A stretch of DNA of 64,000 bases, from the NCBI GenBank assembly GCA_963837325.1, contig CAWIMV010000001.1, positions 2,418,001 through 2,482,000 on the forward strand. The letters are read 5' to 3'. The notes beneath the pieces were generated by a model. The model searched no databases. It worked only from the letters and a program-made list of their open reading frames with translations, and was not told the origin of the DNA. The stretch comes from CAVQKZ01 sp963837325. GTDB lineage: Bacteria > Actinomycetota > Actinomycetes > Mycobacteriales > Jatrophihabitantaceae. Below, in pieces: positions 42,888 to 51,031 of this stretch. Positions within the stretch are counted from its first letter, which is position 1. Every line of letters starts with the position of its first letter. Position numbers and translations under genes: made by a program.

Positions 42888-44213
42888 GTGAACGACAACC
42901 GGCCGCGGCTGTCCGTCATAGGCACGGGCTACCTCGGTGCCACCCATGCCGTCTGCATGGTCGAGCTCGGCTACGAGGTCATCGGTCTGGACGTCGACGA
43001 GGCCAAGATCGAGCGACTGCGCGCGGGCCAGATCCCGTTCTTCGAGCCTGGGCTGCCGGAGCTGCTGGCCAAGCACATCGACAGCGGCCGGTTGCGCTTC
43101 ACCACGTCCTACGCGGAGGTGGCCGAGTTCGCCGACGTGCACTTCATCTGTGTCGGCACGCCGCAGTTGAAGGGCGAACTCGCCGCCGACGTCAGCTACG
43201 TCGAGGCCGCGTTCAGCGCGCTGGCCGAGCACCTGACCCGCAAGGTGCTGGTGGTCGGCAAGTCGACGGTGCCGGCGGGCACGGCCGCCCGGATGGAGGC
43301 GCTGCTGCAGGAACTGGCGCCGGGTACCGACGTCGAACTGGCCTGGAACCCGGAGTTCCTGCGCGAGGGGTTCGCTGTCGAGGACACCTTGCATCCGGAC
43401 CGGCTGGTCTTCGGCGTGCACTCCGACTGGGCCGAGCAGCAGATCCGCGCCGCCTTCGAACCGGTGCTGGCCGCCGGCACGCCGGTCGTCGTCACCGACT
43501 TCGCCACCGCTGAGCTGGTCAAGGTGGCCGCGAACTCGTTCTTGGCCACCAAGATCTCGTTCATCAACGCGATGGCCGAGGTGTGCGAGGTCACCGGGGC
43601 CGACGTCACCCAGCTGGCCGAGGCCATCGGGCATGACGCTCGCATTGGGCGGCGTTTCCTCAACGCCGGCCTCGGCTTCGGCGGCGGCTGCCTGCCCAAG
43701 GACATCCGGGCCTTCATCGCCCGGGCCGGCGAGCTCGGGGTCGACCAGGCGGTGTCGTTCCTGCACGAGGTGGACGAGATCAACCTGCGCCGCCGCTCCC
43801 GCACCGTCGACATCGGACTGGATCTCGTCGACGGCTCGTACCAGGGCACTCACGTGGCGGTGCTCGGTGCCGCCTTCAAGCCGAACTCCGACGACATCCG
43901 CGATTCGCCGGCGCTGGACGTCGCCGCGTCAATCGGCCGCCGGGGCGGCACCGTCGTCATCTACGACCCCCAAGCGATGGACAACGCACGACGGGTGCAT
44001 CCCGAGCTGACCTACGTCGACTCGCTGACCGCGGCGGTCACCGGAGCCGACGTCGTCATGCTGCTGACCGAGTGGGAGGAGTTCCGGTCGATGTCGCCGG
44101 ACACCATCGGTGCCCTGGTCGCGAAGCGCAATCTCGTCGACGGCCGCAACGTCCTCGACCCGACGCAGTGGCGGGCCGCGGGCTGGCACTACCGCGCCCT
44201 CGGCCGCCCCTAG
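42888..44213 (+). CDS. ugd: UDP-glucose 6-dehydrogenase
   Basis: A GTG at 42888 gives 441 residues. The NAD loop Gly-Thr-Gly-Tyr-Leu-Gly is at 12-17. The catalytic Cys268 lies in Gly-Phe-Gly-Gly-Gly-Cys-Leu-Pro-Lys-Asp, and Asn-Pro-Glu-Phe-Leu-Arg-Glu-Gly is at 154-161. It oxidises UDP-glucose to UDP-glucuronate, a precursor for uronic acid, xylose or arabinose-type sugars of surface polymers. The gene is followed within 30 bp by the left palindrome of the DUF559 unit, which could also stop its transcript. Confidence 0.94.
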   Translation: MNDNRPRLSVIGTGYLGATHAVCMVELGYEVIGLDVDEAKIERLRAGQIPFFEPGLPELLAKHIDSGRLRFTTSYAEVAEFADVHFICVGTPQLKGELAADVSYVEAAFSALAEHLTRKVLVVGKSTVPAGTAARMEALLQELAPGTDVELAWNPEFLREGFAVEDTLHPDRLVFGVHSDWAEQQIRAAFEPVLAAGTPVVVTDFATAELVKVAANSFLATKISFINAMAEVCEVTGADVTQLAEAIGHDARIGRRFLNAGLGFGGGCLPKDIRAFIARAGELGVDQAVSFLHEVDEINLRRRSRTVDIGLDLVDGSYQGTHVAVLGAAFKPNSDDIRDSPALDVAASIGRRGGTVVIYDPQAMDNARRVHPELTYVDSLTAAVTGADVVMLLTEWEEFRSMSPDTIGALVAKRNLVDGRNVLDPTQWRAAGWHYRALGRP

Positions 44214-44240
44214 AGCCGTCCCTGAGCCCAGCCCGCCTTT

Positions 44241-44318
44241 CTCGTTGAGTGACGTATCCCCATGATCAGAGACGGCGATTTTGCCGTCTCTGATCAAGGA
44301 AGTACGTCACTCAACGAG
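44241..44318. repeat. Left 78-bp palindrome
   Basis: The outer arms CTCGTTGAGTGACGTA (44241-44256) and its exact complement (44303-44318) form 16 bp. After a 6-base mismatched stretch on each side, the inner arms TGATCAGAGACGGC (44263-44276) and its complement (44283-44296) form 14 bp around GATTTT. It starts 27 bp after the ugd stop. Confidence 0.9.
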
Positions 44319-44380
44319 GGCGGCGAGGTTGGCCTTGTGGATAAGTCGGGCTGACCCCGCGAAGGCGGCATCCTGGCGCC

Positions 44381-45253
44381 ATGACGGCTCTCCGGGAAGA
44401 CACCGATACGTCGAGCGCTCCGGCCGCGGTCCCCGTCGATTCGCTCGCCGCGGTGCTGGCTTCGTTGCCCGAGGACGCCGTGCTCAGCCACCGCACCGCC
44501 GCGGCCCTGTGGGGGCTGTGGATCGCGCCGTTCGACGGCATCGAGGTCACGTCGCCGGCCGGTGATCGCGGCAGCCGGTACACCACGAGCGTCCAGCGAC
44601 GCAGCATCGTCGCCCACCGTCGCCTGGTGGCGCCGCATCACGTCACATCGCACTGCGGCCTGCCGGTGACGACGCTGGCGCGCACATGGCTCGATCTCGC
44701 TCCACTCGGCGACATCCACGACCTGGTGGCCGCCGGAGACTCGGCCCTGCGGGCGGGTGCGTCCGTTGCCGAGCTTGAGACGCTCGTCGCCGAAGCTCAC
44801 CGGCTGCGTGGCCTGGTGCGGGCGCGGGTAGCCGTCACCGTTCTCGACGAGCGTTCGCGGTCTCGGCCCGAATCACGCATCCGCAGTGCGCTCGTGCTGG
44901 CTGGTCTGCCTCGACCACGGGTGAACGAACCGGTCCACGATGAACAGCACGGCTGGGTGGCCGAACCCGATCTGCACTACCGGGAGGCTCGGCTCGCGCT
45001 CGAGTACAACGGCGCCGATCACGCCGGCGTCGACCAGATGCGTAAGGACGCGACGCGGTTGCTCGATCTCCAGCGTGCCGGTTGGGAAGTGCGCACGTAC
45101 ACCGCAGTCCAGGCGTTCCGCCGGGTCGACGAGGTAGTCACCGATGTGCAACGTCTGCTCCGCCGGCGCGCCCCGCACCTGCTCGCCGCCACCACCCTGG
45201 ACCGTCGAGTGACGTATCTGGGTGATCAGAGACGGAAAAAACGCCGTCTCTGA
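44381..45253 (+). CDS. AbiEi-like/DUF559 (PD-(D/E)XK, Vsr-like) protein
   Basis: This 290-residue protein has two parts. Residues of about 15-135 resemble AbiEi-type antitoxin proteins (Leu-Ser-His-Arg-Thr-Ala-Ala, then Gly-Leu-Pro-Val-Thr-Thr-Leu-Ala-Arg-Thr). Residues of about 160-262 match DUF559, a Vsr-like nuclease fold, with Arg-Pro-Glu-Ser-Arg-Ile, Glu-Pro-Asp-Leu-His-Tyr near 196 and Leu-Glu-Tyr-Asn-Gly at 207-211. The usual Glu-Tyr-Asp is Glu-Tyr-Asn here, so activity is uncertain. Residues 275-290 and the stop lie inside the right palindrome and look added, being basic and unstructured. No toxin partner is adjacent. A role in moving or copying the flanking palindromes is a hypothesis. 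Confidence 0.78.
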   Translation: MTALREDTDTSSAPAAVPVDSLAAVLASLPEDAVLSHRTAAALWGLWIAPFDGIEVTSPAGDRGSRYTTSVQRRSIVAHRRLVAPHHVTSHCGLPVTTLARTWLDLAPLGDIHDLVAAGDSALRAGASVAELETLVAEAHRLRGLVRARVAVTVLDERSRSRPESRIRSALVLAGLPRPRVNEPVHDEQHGWVAEPDLHYREARLALEYNGADHAGVDQMRKDATRLLDLQRAGWEVRTYTAVQAFRRVDEVVTDVQRLLRRRAPHLLAATTLDRRVTYLGDQRRKKRRL

Positions 45254-45275
45254 TCATGGGGATACGTCACTCGAC
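45204..45275. repeat. Right 72-bp palindrome, inverted relative to the left one
   Basis: The outer arms GTCGAGTGACGTATC (45204-45218) and their exact complement (45261-45275) form 15 bp. The inner arms TGATCAGAGACGG (45223-45235) and their complement (45244-45256) form 13 bp. Its reverse complement aligns best with the left palindrome. It contains the end of the DUF559 gene. Confidence 0.9.
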
Positions 45276-45303
45276 CAAAAGGGGGGGTCGGGAGGCGACG
45301 CCG

Positions 45304-46197
45304 TCAGCTGGTGATGTCCTTCCGGTCGAAGCGCAGCCAGGCGACGGCCAGCAGCACGGCGGCGTAGATCAGCGCCAGGCCGGTGCCGCGCAGCATGTCG
45401 TCCCAGCTGACGCTCGGGGCGAGGGCGTCGAGCCAGGAGTACTGGAAGTGCGTGGGCAGGAAGCGCCGGTACGGGTCGAGCGCGGTGATCGAGTCCAGGA
45501 TGTTCGACACGACGACGAGCATCGTCGCGCCGCCCACGGCCCCGAGCGGGTTGTCGACCGTCACGCTCAGCAGGAACGCCAACGCGGCCACCACCAGCGA
45601 CTGGCCGCACGCGTAGCCAACCACGATGGCCAGCCGCCACAGCGACTCGCTGAACGTGAACGTCCCGCCGACCGGTGACCGCGCGTCCGCGGTGCCGAAG
45701 AAGACGTCGCCGACGAGCATGCCCCACACCGGCAACAACAGGTTCGCGGCGAAGCTCAGCGTCAGGGCGACGATGAGCTTCTGCCGCAGCAACCGGGCCC
45801 GCGGCACCGGGATTGCCAACAGGTAGCGCAACGACGACCAGCTCGCCTCGCTGGCCACGGTGTCGCCGCAGAACAACGCCACGATGACGACGAGCAGGAA
45901 TCCGACCGACGCGAACTCGGTGAACAGCGCGAAGTTGACGCCTCCGGTCGTGGCCAGGTCGACGAGAGCCGGAGCACCGGACGAGTCGTCGCTGCCGCCG
46001 CCGAGCTTGAATGCCAGCGCGATCAGAATCGGCAGCACCAGCAGGACGAGCAGCACGAACTGCGTGCGCCGGCGCTTGAGCTGGCGCGCGAACTCGACCC
46101 GCAGCCGCAGCGTGCGCCGCGGATTGAACTCCGGCGGCGCACCAGCCGGCATCGCCGCCAACCGTTCGTGCGCCCCCCGCCTCGTCGGTGCGCTCAT
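45304..46197 (-). CDS. ABC-2 type transporter permease
   Basis: A 297-residue membrane protein with a basic cytosolic start and six predicted helices, the first at about residues 47-64. A large external loop follows, then Ser-Glu-Ala-Ser-Trp-Ser-Ser-Leu-Arg-Tyr-Leu-Leu, the ABC2_membrane coupling motif. Its start overlaps the 3' end of the hydrolase-ATPase gene by 4 bp, so it is the membrane partner of that ATPase. The cargo is unknown. Confidence 0.88.
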   Translation of the reverse strand: MSAPTRRGAHERLAAMPAGAPPEFNPRRTLRLRVEFARQLKRRRTQFVLLVLLVLPILIALAFKLGGGSDDSSGAPALVDLATTGGVNFALFTEFASVGFLLVVIVALFCGDTVASEASWSSLRYLLAIPVPRARLLRQKLIVALTLSFAANLLLPVWGMLVGDVFFGTADARSPVGGTFTFSESLWRLAIVVGYACGQSLVVAALAFLLSVTVDNPLGAVGGATMLVVVSNILDSITALDPYRRFLPTHFQYSWLDALAPSVSWDDMLRGTGLALIYAAVLLAVAWLRFDRKDITS

Positions 46198-48779
46198 CGC
46201 GAATCCTCTCCGACCAGGTCGAGGAAGACGTCCTCGAGGGCACGGCGGGCCGGGACGGGGTGCGCGCTGATCCCGGCCGCAGCGAGCACCGCGGCCGCCC
46301 CGGCCGGGTCCTCCACCGCGAGCTGGACGCCGCCGCCACCGGCGATCTCGGCGACCGAGCCCGCAGCCACGAGTCGGCCGCGGTGCATGACCACGACGTG
46401 ACTGCAGGTCTGCTCGACCTCGGCCAACAAGTGGCTCGAGATGATCACCGTGCGGCCGGTCTCCGCGTAGCGCTGCAGCACCTCGCGCATCTCAGCGATC
46501 TGCGGCGGATCGAGACCGTTCGTCGGCTCATCGAGGACGAGGATCTCGGGCAGGCCGAGCATGGCCTGGGCGATGCCGAGGCGCTGGCTCATACCGTGGC
46601 TGTAGGTCTTGACCCGCCGATCGATCGACGCGTCGAGCCCGGCGATGTCCAGGGCGGTGTCGAACTCGGCGTCGACGTCGGCGCGACCGGTCGCGGCCCA
46701 GAACAACCGTAGGTTCTCCCGGCCGGTCAGATGTGGCAGGAAGCCCGGACCTTCGATGAAGGCGCCGATCCGGGCAAGAACGGCCGCACCTGGCGTCACC
46801 GGCTGGCCGAAGACGTGGACGGTGCCGGCGGTGGGCGTGATGAGCCCGACCAGCACCCGCAGCGCGGTGGTCTTGCCCGCGCCGTTCGGGCCGAGCAGAC
46901 CGACGACCTGACCGCGCTCGACCGCGAACGAGATGTCGTCGACCGCGCGGTAGCCGTCGCCGTACTCCTTGACCAGCCCGCCGATCGAGACCGGCACGTC
47001 GCTGAGATCGGGGTCGGCCCGCCGCGCCCGCCGGCGCCGGACCAACACGACTCCGACGGCGGCGCCGGCCACGACGCATACCGCGATGCCCGCGAACAGC
47101 CAGGCCCTCGGATTCCCCGGGTGCGCGACGTCCCCGCTCGCCGTCGGGATCGACAGTCGGGGCCGCACGCCGGCCAGGGCCACGGTGTAGCTACGCGCAT
47201 CGGAGGGCAGTTGGTAGGCGAGATCGGTCGTGGCCACGCTCACCTCCAACCGGTGACCGGCGGCGACAGCGCGCACGACCGCGGGCAGCCGCACGGTGAC
47301 GGTGCGCGCGCGACCCGGGTGCAGGCCGGTCAACCGCAGCGGCGCAACCAGATTGGCGGCCAGCGCGTCCGTCCCATCCGGCGCCACATCGTGCAACCCG
47401 AGGAACAGCGTCGCGTCCGTGCTCGTGCGCGTGGTGATGCTCAGCCGCGCCGTCGGCGCACCGGCGACAAGCAGCGACTTGGTCAACCGGGCCGAGCCGA
47501 ACCGGGCCACCTGCCCGGGGACGGTGCCGAGAGCGCCGACGGCGGGCAGCGCAGCTGCCGGGCCCAGGGCAGCGCCGATGACCGGCAGGCTGGTGACCGC
47601 CGCCGGATTGCCACCGGCCGGCGCGGCGATCGGCTGCGGCGGACCGGCTACCGCGATGGCCCGGCGCGGCTCCGGCGCACCGTCCAGCCCCGGGTAACCG
47701 TCGACATGCAGCGTCTGGTCGACCGTGCGGCCGTTCGCCGACGACAACGCGGAACCCTGCTCAGCGACCGTGAACGGTTGGCGCCCATGGACCCGGCCGG
47801 CGAACACGTCGTCGAGCCAGTGCGTCAGCGCGCTGACGGCGTCCTGCGTTCCGCCGACGCCGTCGTGGCCGCCCGTGCGCCAGACGACCCGCACCGGCGT
47901 TCCGGTCGCCGCGATCCCGCGGGCGTTCGCGTCGGCTTCGGTGAGCGGGAAGAGCGCATCCTGCTCGCCCTGGGTGAGCAGCGTCGGCGCGGTGATCTTC
48001 GCCAGCACGGATGCCGGGCTCGATGCGCGCATGAGCGCGAGCAATGCGGTGCTAGGGCGGCCGGTCCGGGCGGTCTGCTGGTAGGCCGCGCACAGGTCGG
48101 GCGCGAACCGACCGCACGCCGGATCCTGGCCGGGCCCAGCGTTGACCGTCTGGAACAGGTAGCCGGCCCACAGCTTCTTGAACACACCGGGCTCAGCCCC
48201 GGCCGCGTTCGGGAACAGCGCATGTCCGAGGTCGTTCCACGTGATGTCGGCTCCGGCGGCCTGGATCCGGTCGTCAATGCCGGCAAGCAGCAGCGCCAGC
48301 GCTCCGCCGTACGACGCGCCGGCCACCGCGATCTGCGGCTTGCCGCCGGCACGACGCACCTGTGGCAACGCGGCCAGATGACTGACCAGCAGGCGAGCGT
48401 CACGCACTTCGTAGGCCGGTGCATCGAGGTGGACGAGACCGCCCGACGCACCGAACCCCCGGGCGCTGTAGGCGAGGACGACGTAGCCGTGGCGGGCGAG
48501 CGCCCGGGCCTCTTTAGCCAGGTCGGACTTCGAACCGCCCAGGCCGTGCGCCAGCAGCACCGCCGGCGCGGGCGTCTTCTGCGGCAGGTACAGGGTGGTG
48601 TCCAGGCGCACCGGCCGTCCGGCCTCCGGCGTTCCGGTAACGAACTCGGCCTGCGTGCGAATGCCCGGTGCAGCCGTGACGAGCACCGTGATCGTCACCG
48701 CCGCCGCGGCCAGGAGGAGCGCGGCGATTGCGACCACCAGCTTGCGCGGCGCGTTGCGGACGCGCCGCGGCAGGATCAC
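46194..48779 (-). CDS. Membrane-anchored serine hydrolase (S15/CocE-like) fused to an ABC transporter ATPase
   Basis: An 861-residue fusion starting at a GTG that overlaps the purE stop. Residues 14-36 form a membrane anchor. Residues of about 40-330 are an alpha/beta hydrolase with the triad Ser156 (Gly-Ala-Ser-Tyr-Gly), Asp274 and His305. A beta-rich domain like the C-terminal part of X-Pro dipeptidyl peptidases extends to about 555. A second helix (559-580) leads to a cytosolic ATPase with Walker A (630-637), signature Ser-His-Gly-Met-Ser-Gln-Arg (727-733) and Walker B Leu-Val-Leu-Asp-Glu-Pro (747-752). The hydrolase would therefore face outwards and the ATPase inwards. The ABC-2 permease follows by overlap. 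Confidence 0.92.
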   Translation of the reverse strand: MILPRRVRNAPRKLVVAIAALLLAAAAVTITVLVTAAPGIRTQAEFVTGTPEAGRPVRLDTTLYLPQKTPAPAVLLAHGLGGSKSDLAKEARALARHGYVVLAYSARGFGASGGLVHLDAPAYEVRDARLLVSHLAALPQVRRAGGKPQIAVAGASYGGALALLLAGIDDRIQAAGADITWNDLGHALFPNAAGAEPGVFKKLWAGYLFQTVNAGPGQDPACGRFAPDLCAAYQQTARTGRPSTALLALMRASSPASVLAKITAPTLLTQGEQDALFPLTEADANARGIAATGTPVRVVWRTGGHDGVGGTQDAVSALTHWLDDVFAGRVHGRQPFTVAEQGSALSSANGRTVDQTLHVDGYPGLDGAPEPRRAIAVAGPPQPIAAPAGGNPAAVTSLPVIGAALGPAAALPAVGALGTVPGQVARFGSARLTKSLLVAGAPTARLSITTRTSTDATLFLGLHDVAPDGTDALAANLVAPLRLTGLHPGRARTVTVRLPAVVRAVAAGHRLEVSVATTDLAYQLPSDARSYTVALAGVRPRLSIPTASGDVAHPGNPRAWLFAGIAVCVVAGAAVGVVLVRRRRARRADPDLSDVPVSIGGLVKEYGDGYRAVDDISFAVERGQVVGLLGPNGAGKTTALRVLVGLITPTAGTVHVFGQPVTPGAAVLARIGAFIEGPGFLPHLTGRENLRLFWAATGRADVDAEFDTALDIAGLDASIDRRVKTYSHGMSQRLGIAQAMLGLPEILVLDEPTNGLDPPQIAEMREVLQRYAETGRTVIISSHLLAEVEQTCSHVVVMHRGRLVAAGSVAEIAGGGGVQLAVEDPAGAAAVLAAAGISAHPVPARRALEDVFLDLVGEDSR

Positions 48780-49285
48780 TCCTGCAGCGTACGGAGCGAC
48801 TCGGCGAGGGCGGCGTCCTTCGCCTGGACGCTCTCAGCCAACGCAGCCTGGAACCCGGCCATGCGGGTGCGCAGCGGCTCGTCGGTGGCAGCCAGGATCC
48901 GCACCGCCAGCAGACCGGCGTTGCGGGCGCCGCCGATCGACACGGTGGCCACCGGGACACCCGCCGGCATCTGCACGATCGACAGCAGCGAATCCATCCC
49001 GTCGAGGTACTTCAGCGGCACCGGCACCCCGATGACCGGCAGCGGCGTCAGCGCGGCGACCATGCCGGGCAGGTGAGCCGCCCCGCCGGCGCCGGCGATG
49101 ATCACCCGCAGGCCGCGACCGGCGGCTTCTTGGGCGTAGGCGGCCATGCCCAGCGGAGTGCGATGCGCGGAGACCACGCGGACCTCATGCGGCACCTCGA
49201 ATTCGCGCAGCGCCTCTGCCGCCGCAGCGAGCACCGACCAGTCGGAATCACTGCCCATGATCACGCCGACGAGGGCGTCAGCCAT
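48776..49285 (-). CDS. purE: 5-(carboxyamino)imidazole ribonucleotide mutase
   Basis: A 169-residue enzyme with the hallmark Gly-Ser-Asp-Ser-Asp-Trp at 11-16, Ser-Ala-His-Arg-Thr-Pro near 39-44 and Gly-Ala-Gly-Gly-Ala-Ala-His-Leu-Pro-Gly near 65-74. It rearranges N5-CAIR to CAIR in purine synthesis. It overlaps purK by 8 bp upstream and the hydrolase-ATPase gene by 4 bp downstream, so all are translationally coupled. Confidence 0.96.
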   Translation of the reverse strand: MADALVGVIMGSDSDWSVLAAAAEALREFEVPHEVRVVSAHRTPLGMAAYAQEAAGRGLRVIIAGAGGAAHLPGMVAALTPLPVIGVPVPLKYLDGMDSLLSIVQMPAGVPVATVSIGGARNAGLLAVRILAATDEPLRTRMAGFQAALAESVQAKDAALAESLRTLQE

Positions 49286-50453
49286 GCGCGTCTCCGTTCA
49301 CGAGGTATTCGGCCGCGGCGGCGACCCGGGCGCGCACCGTGGCCACGTCGTCGCCGGTGGCGGTGACGTGGCCGACCTTGCGGCCCAGCCGCCAGCCCTT
49401 GCCGTACAGGTGGATCTTCACTTCGGGCCAGCGGGCCAGGCAATGGTGGAGACGCTCGTCGATGCCCTTCGGCACGACGTCGTCCGGCCCACCGAGCAGG
49501 TTGGCCATCACCACGACGGGGGCGGCCAGCGTGGTGGCGCCGAGCGGGTAGTCGAGCACGGCCCGCAGGTGCTGCTCGAACTGCGATGTGACCGCGCCTT
49601 CGATCGTCCAGTGCCCTGAGTTGTGCGGGCGCATCGCCAGCTCGTTGACCAGCAGCTCCCCCGTCACCGTCTCGAACAGTTCGACGGCGAGCACACCGGT
49701 GACGCCGAGTTCGGCCGCGATGCGCAAGGCCAGCTGCTGGGCCTCGTCGGCTCGGCGCTCGTCCAGCCCGGGAGCCGGCGCGATGACCTGGACGCAGATG
49801 CCGTCGCGCTGGACGGTCTCGACCACACACCAGGCGGCGCCCTGCCCGAAGGGCGAGCGGGCCACGACCGCAGCCAGCTCGCGGGCGATCGGCACCTTCT
49901 CCTCGGCCAGCAGCGGGGTGTCCGAGGCCAGGACTGCCTGGGCGTCGTCGATCGAGTCGAGCACCCACACGCCCTTGCCGTCGTATCCGCCTCGGGTCGC
50001 CTTCAGCACGAGCGGCCAGCCGACCTCCGCTGCGAATTCGGCCAGCCGGGCGGCGGGGTCGTCGGAGATGGACAGGTCGGCCCACCGCGGGCTGGGCACG
50101 CCGAGCGCGGTGAGCCGGGTGCGCATCGCCGCCTTGTCCTGCGCGAAGCGCAGTGCGTCGGCGCCGGGCTGGACGGAGACACCGTCGGCGGCCAGCGCCG
50201 CGACGTGTTCGTTCGGGACATGCTCGTGGTCGAACGTGAGAACGTCGCAGCCTTTGGCGAAGGCGCGCAGGTCCTCGAGCGAGCGGTAGTCGCCGACGAC
50301 GACGTCGGCCGCGACGAGGGCGGCGCCGTCGTCGGGTGACGCGGCCAGGATCCGCAGCGACTGGCCGAGCGCGATGGCGGCCTGATGCGTCATGCGGGCC
50401 AGCTGGCCGGCTCCGACCATGCCGACCACCGGCAACCCGGTGCGCTCGTCCAC
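49278..50453 (-). CDS. purK: 5-(carboxyamino)imidazole ribonucleotide synthase
   Basis: A GTG at 50453 gives 391 residues. The ATP-grasp fold shows Val-Gly-Ala-Gly-Gln-Leu-Ala-Arg-Met near the start, Thr-Phe-Asp-His-Glu-His-Val-Pro, Leu-Lys-Ala-Thr-Arg-Gly-Gly-Tyr-Asp-Gly-Lys-Gly, and Asn-Glu-Leu-Ala-Met-Arg-Pro-His-Asn-Ser-Gly-His. It carboxylates AIR with ATP and bicarbonate, feeding purE. It is divergent from gtrA, the same arrangement as in mycobacteria. Confidence 0.96.
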   Translation of the reverse strand: MDERTGLPVVGMVGAGQLARMTHQAAIALGQSLRILAASPDDGAALVAADVVVGDYRSLEDLRAFAKGCDVLTFDHEHVPNEHVAALAADGVSVQPGADALRFAQDKAAMRTRLTALGVPSPRWADLSISDDPAARLAEFAAEVGWPLVLKATRGGYDGKGVWVLDSIDDAQAVLASDTPLLAEEKVPIARELAAVVARSPFGQGAAWCVVETVQRDGICVQVIAPAPGLDERRADEAQQLALRIAAELGVTGVLAVELFETVTGELLVNELAMRPHNSGHWTIEGAVTSQFEQHLRAVLDYPLGATTLAAPVVVMANLLGGPDDVVPKGIDERLHHCLARWPEVKIHLYGKGWRLGRKVGHVTATGDDVATVRARVAAAAEYLVNGDAHG

Positions 50454-50531
50454 GGCGAGTGAGCCTAGTGGTCCGGATTTTGGGACGGCTCAGGCTTCGC
50501 CCAAGAACCGTGCGTAGGCTTCTGCGCTGTC

Positions 50532-51026
50532 ATGACTGCCTTCGCCGGGATCGCTGCGCTGCGCGAACACGTCCGCATGTCCTGGCGCATCCTGCTCAAG
50601 GAAATCACCGCGTTCGGGGCCATCGGAGCGTTCTGCCTGGTGATCGACCTCAGCATCTACAACCTGCTGTCACCGATCGGCTGGCTCAAGGCCAAATGCG
50701 TGTCGACGGTCGTGGCGACCACGATCGCGTACCTGGGCAATCGGCATCTGTCCTTCTCGCACCGCGCCCGGACGAGCCTGGCTCGAGAGACGTCGTTCTT
50801 CTTCGCGATCAACCTGATCGCGCTGGTGTTCTCCGAGCTCGTCCTGGGGCTTTTCGCCTATCCGCTGAACCAGCGCAGCGATCACCTCGTGATGAACGTG
50901 GTCAATCTCGTGACGATCGCGGTGGGGACGATCTTCCGGTTCTGGTCGTACAAGCGGTTCGTGTTTCTGCACCCCGACCGCGTGCATGCGCCTGATGTCG
51001 ATCTCGACGCCGAGCTGACCGAGTAG
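50532..51026 (+). CDS. GtrA family membrane protein
   Basis: A 164-residue protein with four hydrophobic helices and the GtrA motifs Phe-Gly-Ala-Ile-Gly-Ala-Phe-Cys, Ala-Tyr-Leu-Gly-Asn-Arg-His-Leu-Ser-Phe and the final Phe-Arg-Phe-Trp-Ser-Tyr-Lys-Arg-Phe-Val-Phe. GtrA-like proteins help move polyprenyl-phosphate sugars across the membrane. The M. tuberculosis neighbour of purK (Rv3277) belongs to this family, so the position is conserved. It could serve the GT-C enzymes of the polysaccharide locus. Confidence 0.88.
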   Translation: MTAFAGIAALREHVRMSWRILLKEITAFGAIGAFCLVIDLSIYNLLSPIGWLKAKCVSTVVATTIAYLGNRHLSFSHRARTSLARETSFFFAINLIALVFSELVLGLFAYPLNQRSDHLVMNVVNLVTIAVGTIFRFWSYKRFVFLHPDRVHAPDVDLDAELTE

Positions 51027-51031
51027 CCCTG

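Larger units (their letters stand above)
44241..45278 (+). mobile_element. Putative palindrome-bounded single-gene DUF559 element
   Basis: About 1 kb holding one gene (44381-45253) between two 72-78 bp palindromes. The outer half of the left palindrome and the reverse complement of the outer half of the right one match nearly base for base over about 39 bp. The pair therefore behaves as terminal inverted repeats, each of which can also fold on itself. No target duplication is obvious at the edges and no transposase is present. The boundary choice and mobility are inference; the repeat structure is seen directly. Confidence 0.6.

Noticed and set aside
44241..44318. Left palindrome as simply the ugd terminator
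   Set aside because: It may stop transcription, but a related palindrome lies on the other side of the DUF559 gene in inverted orientation, which a terminator does not explain.
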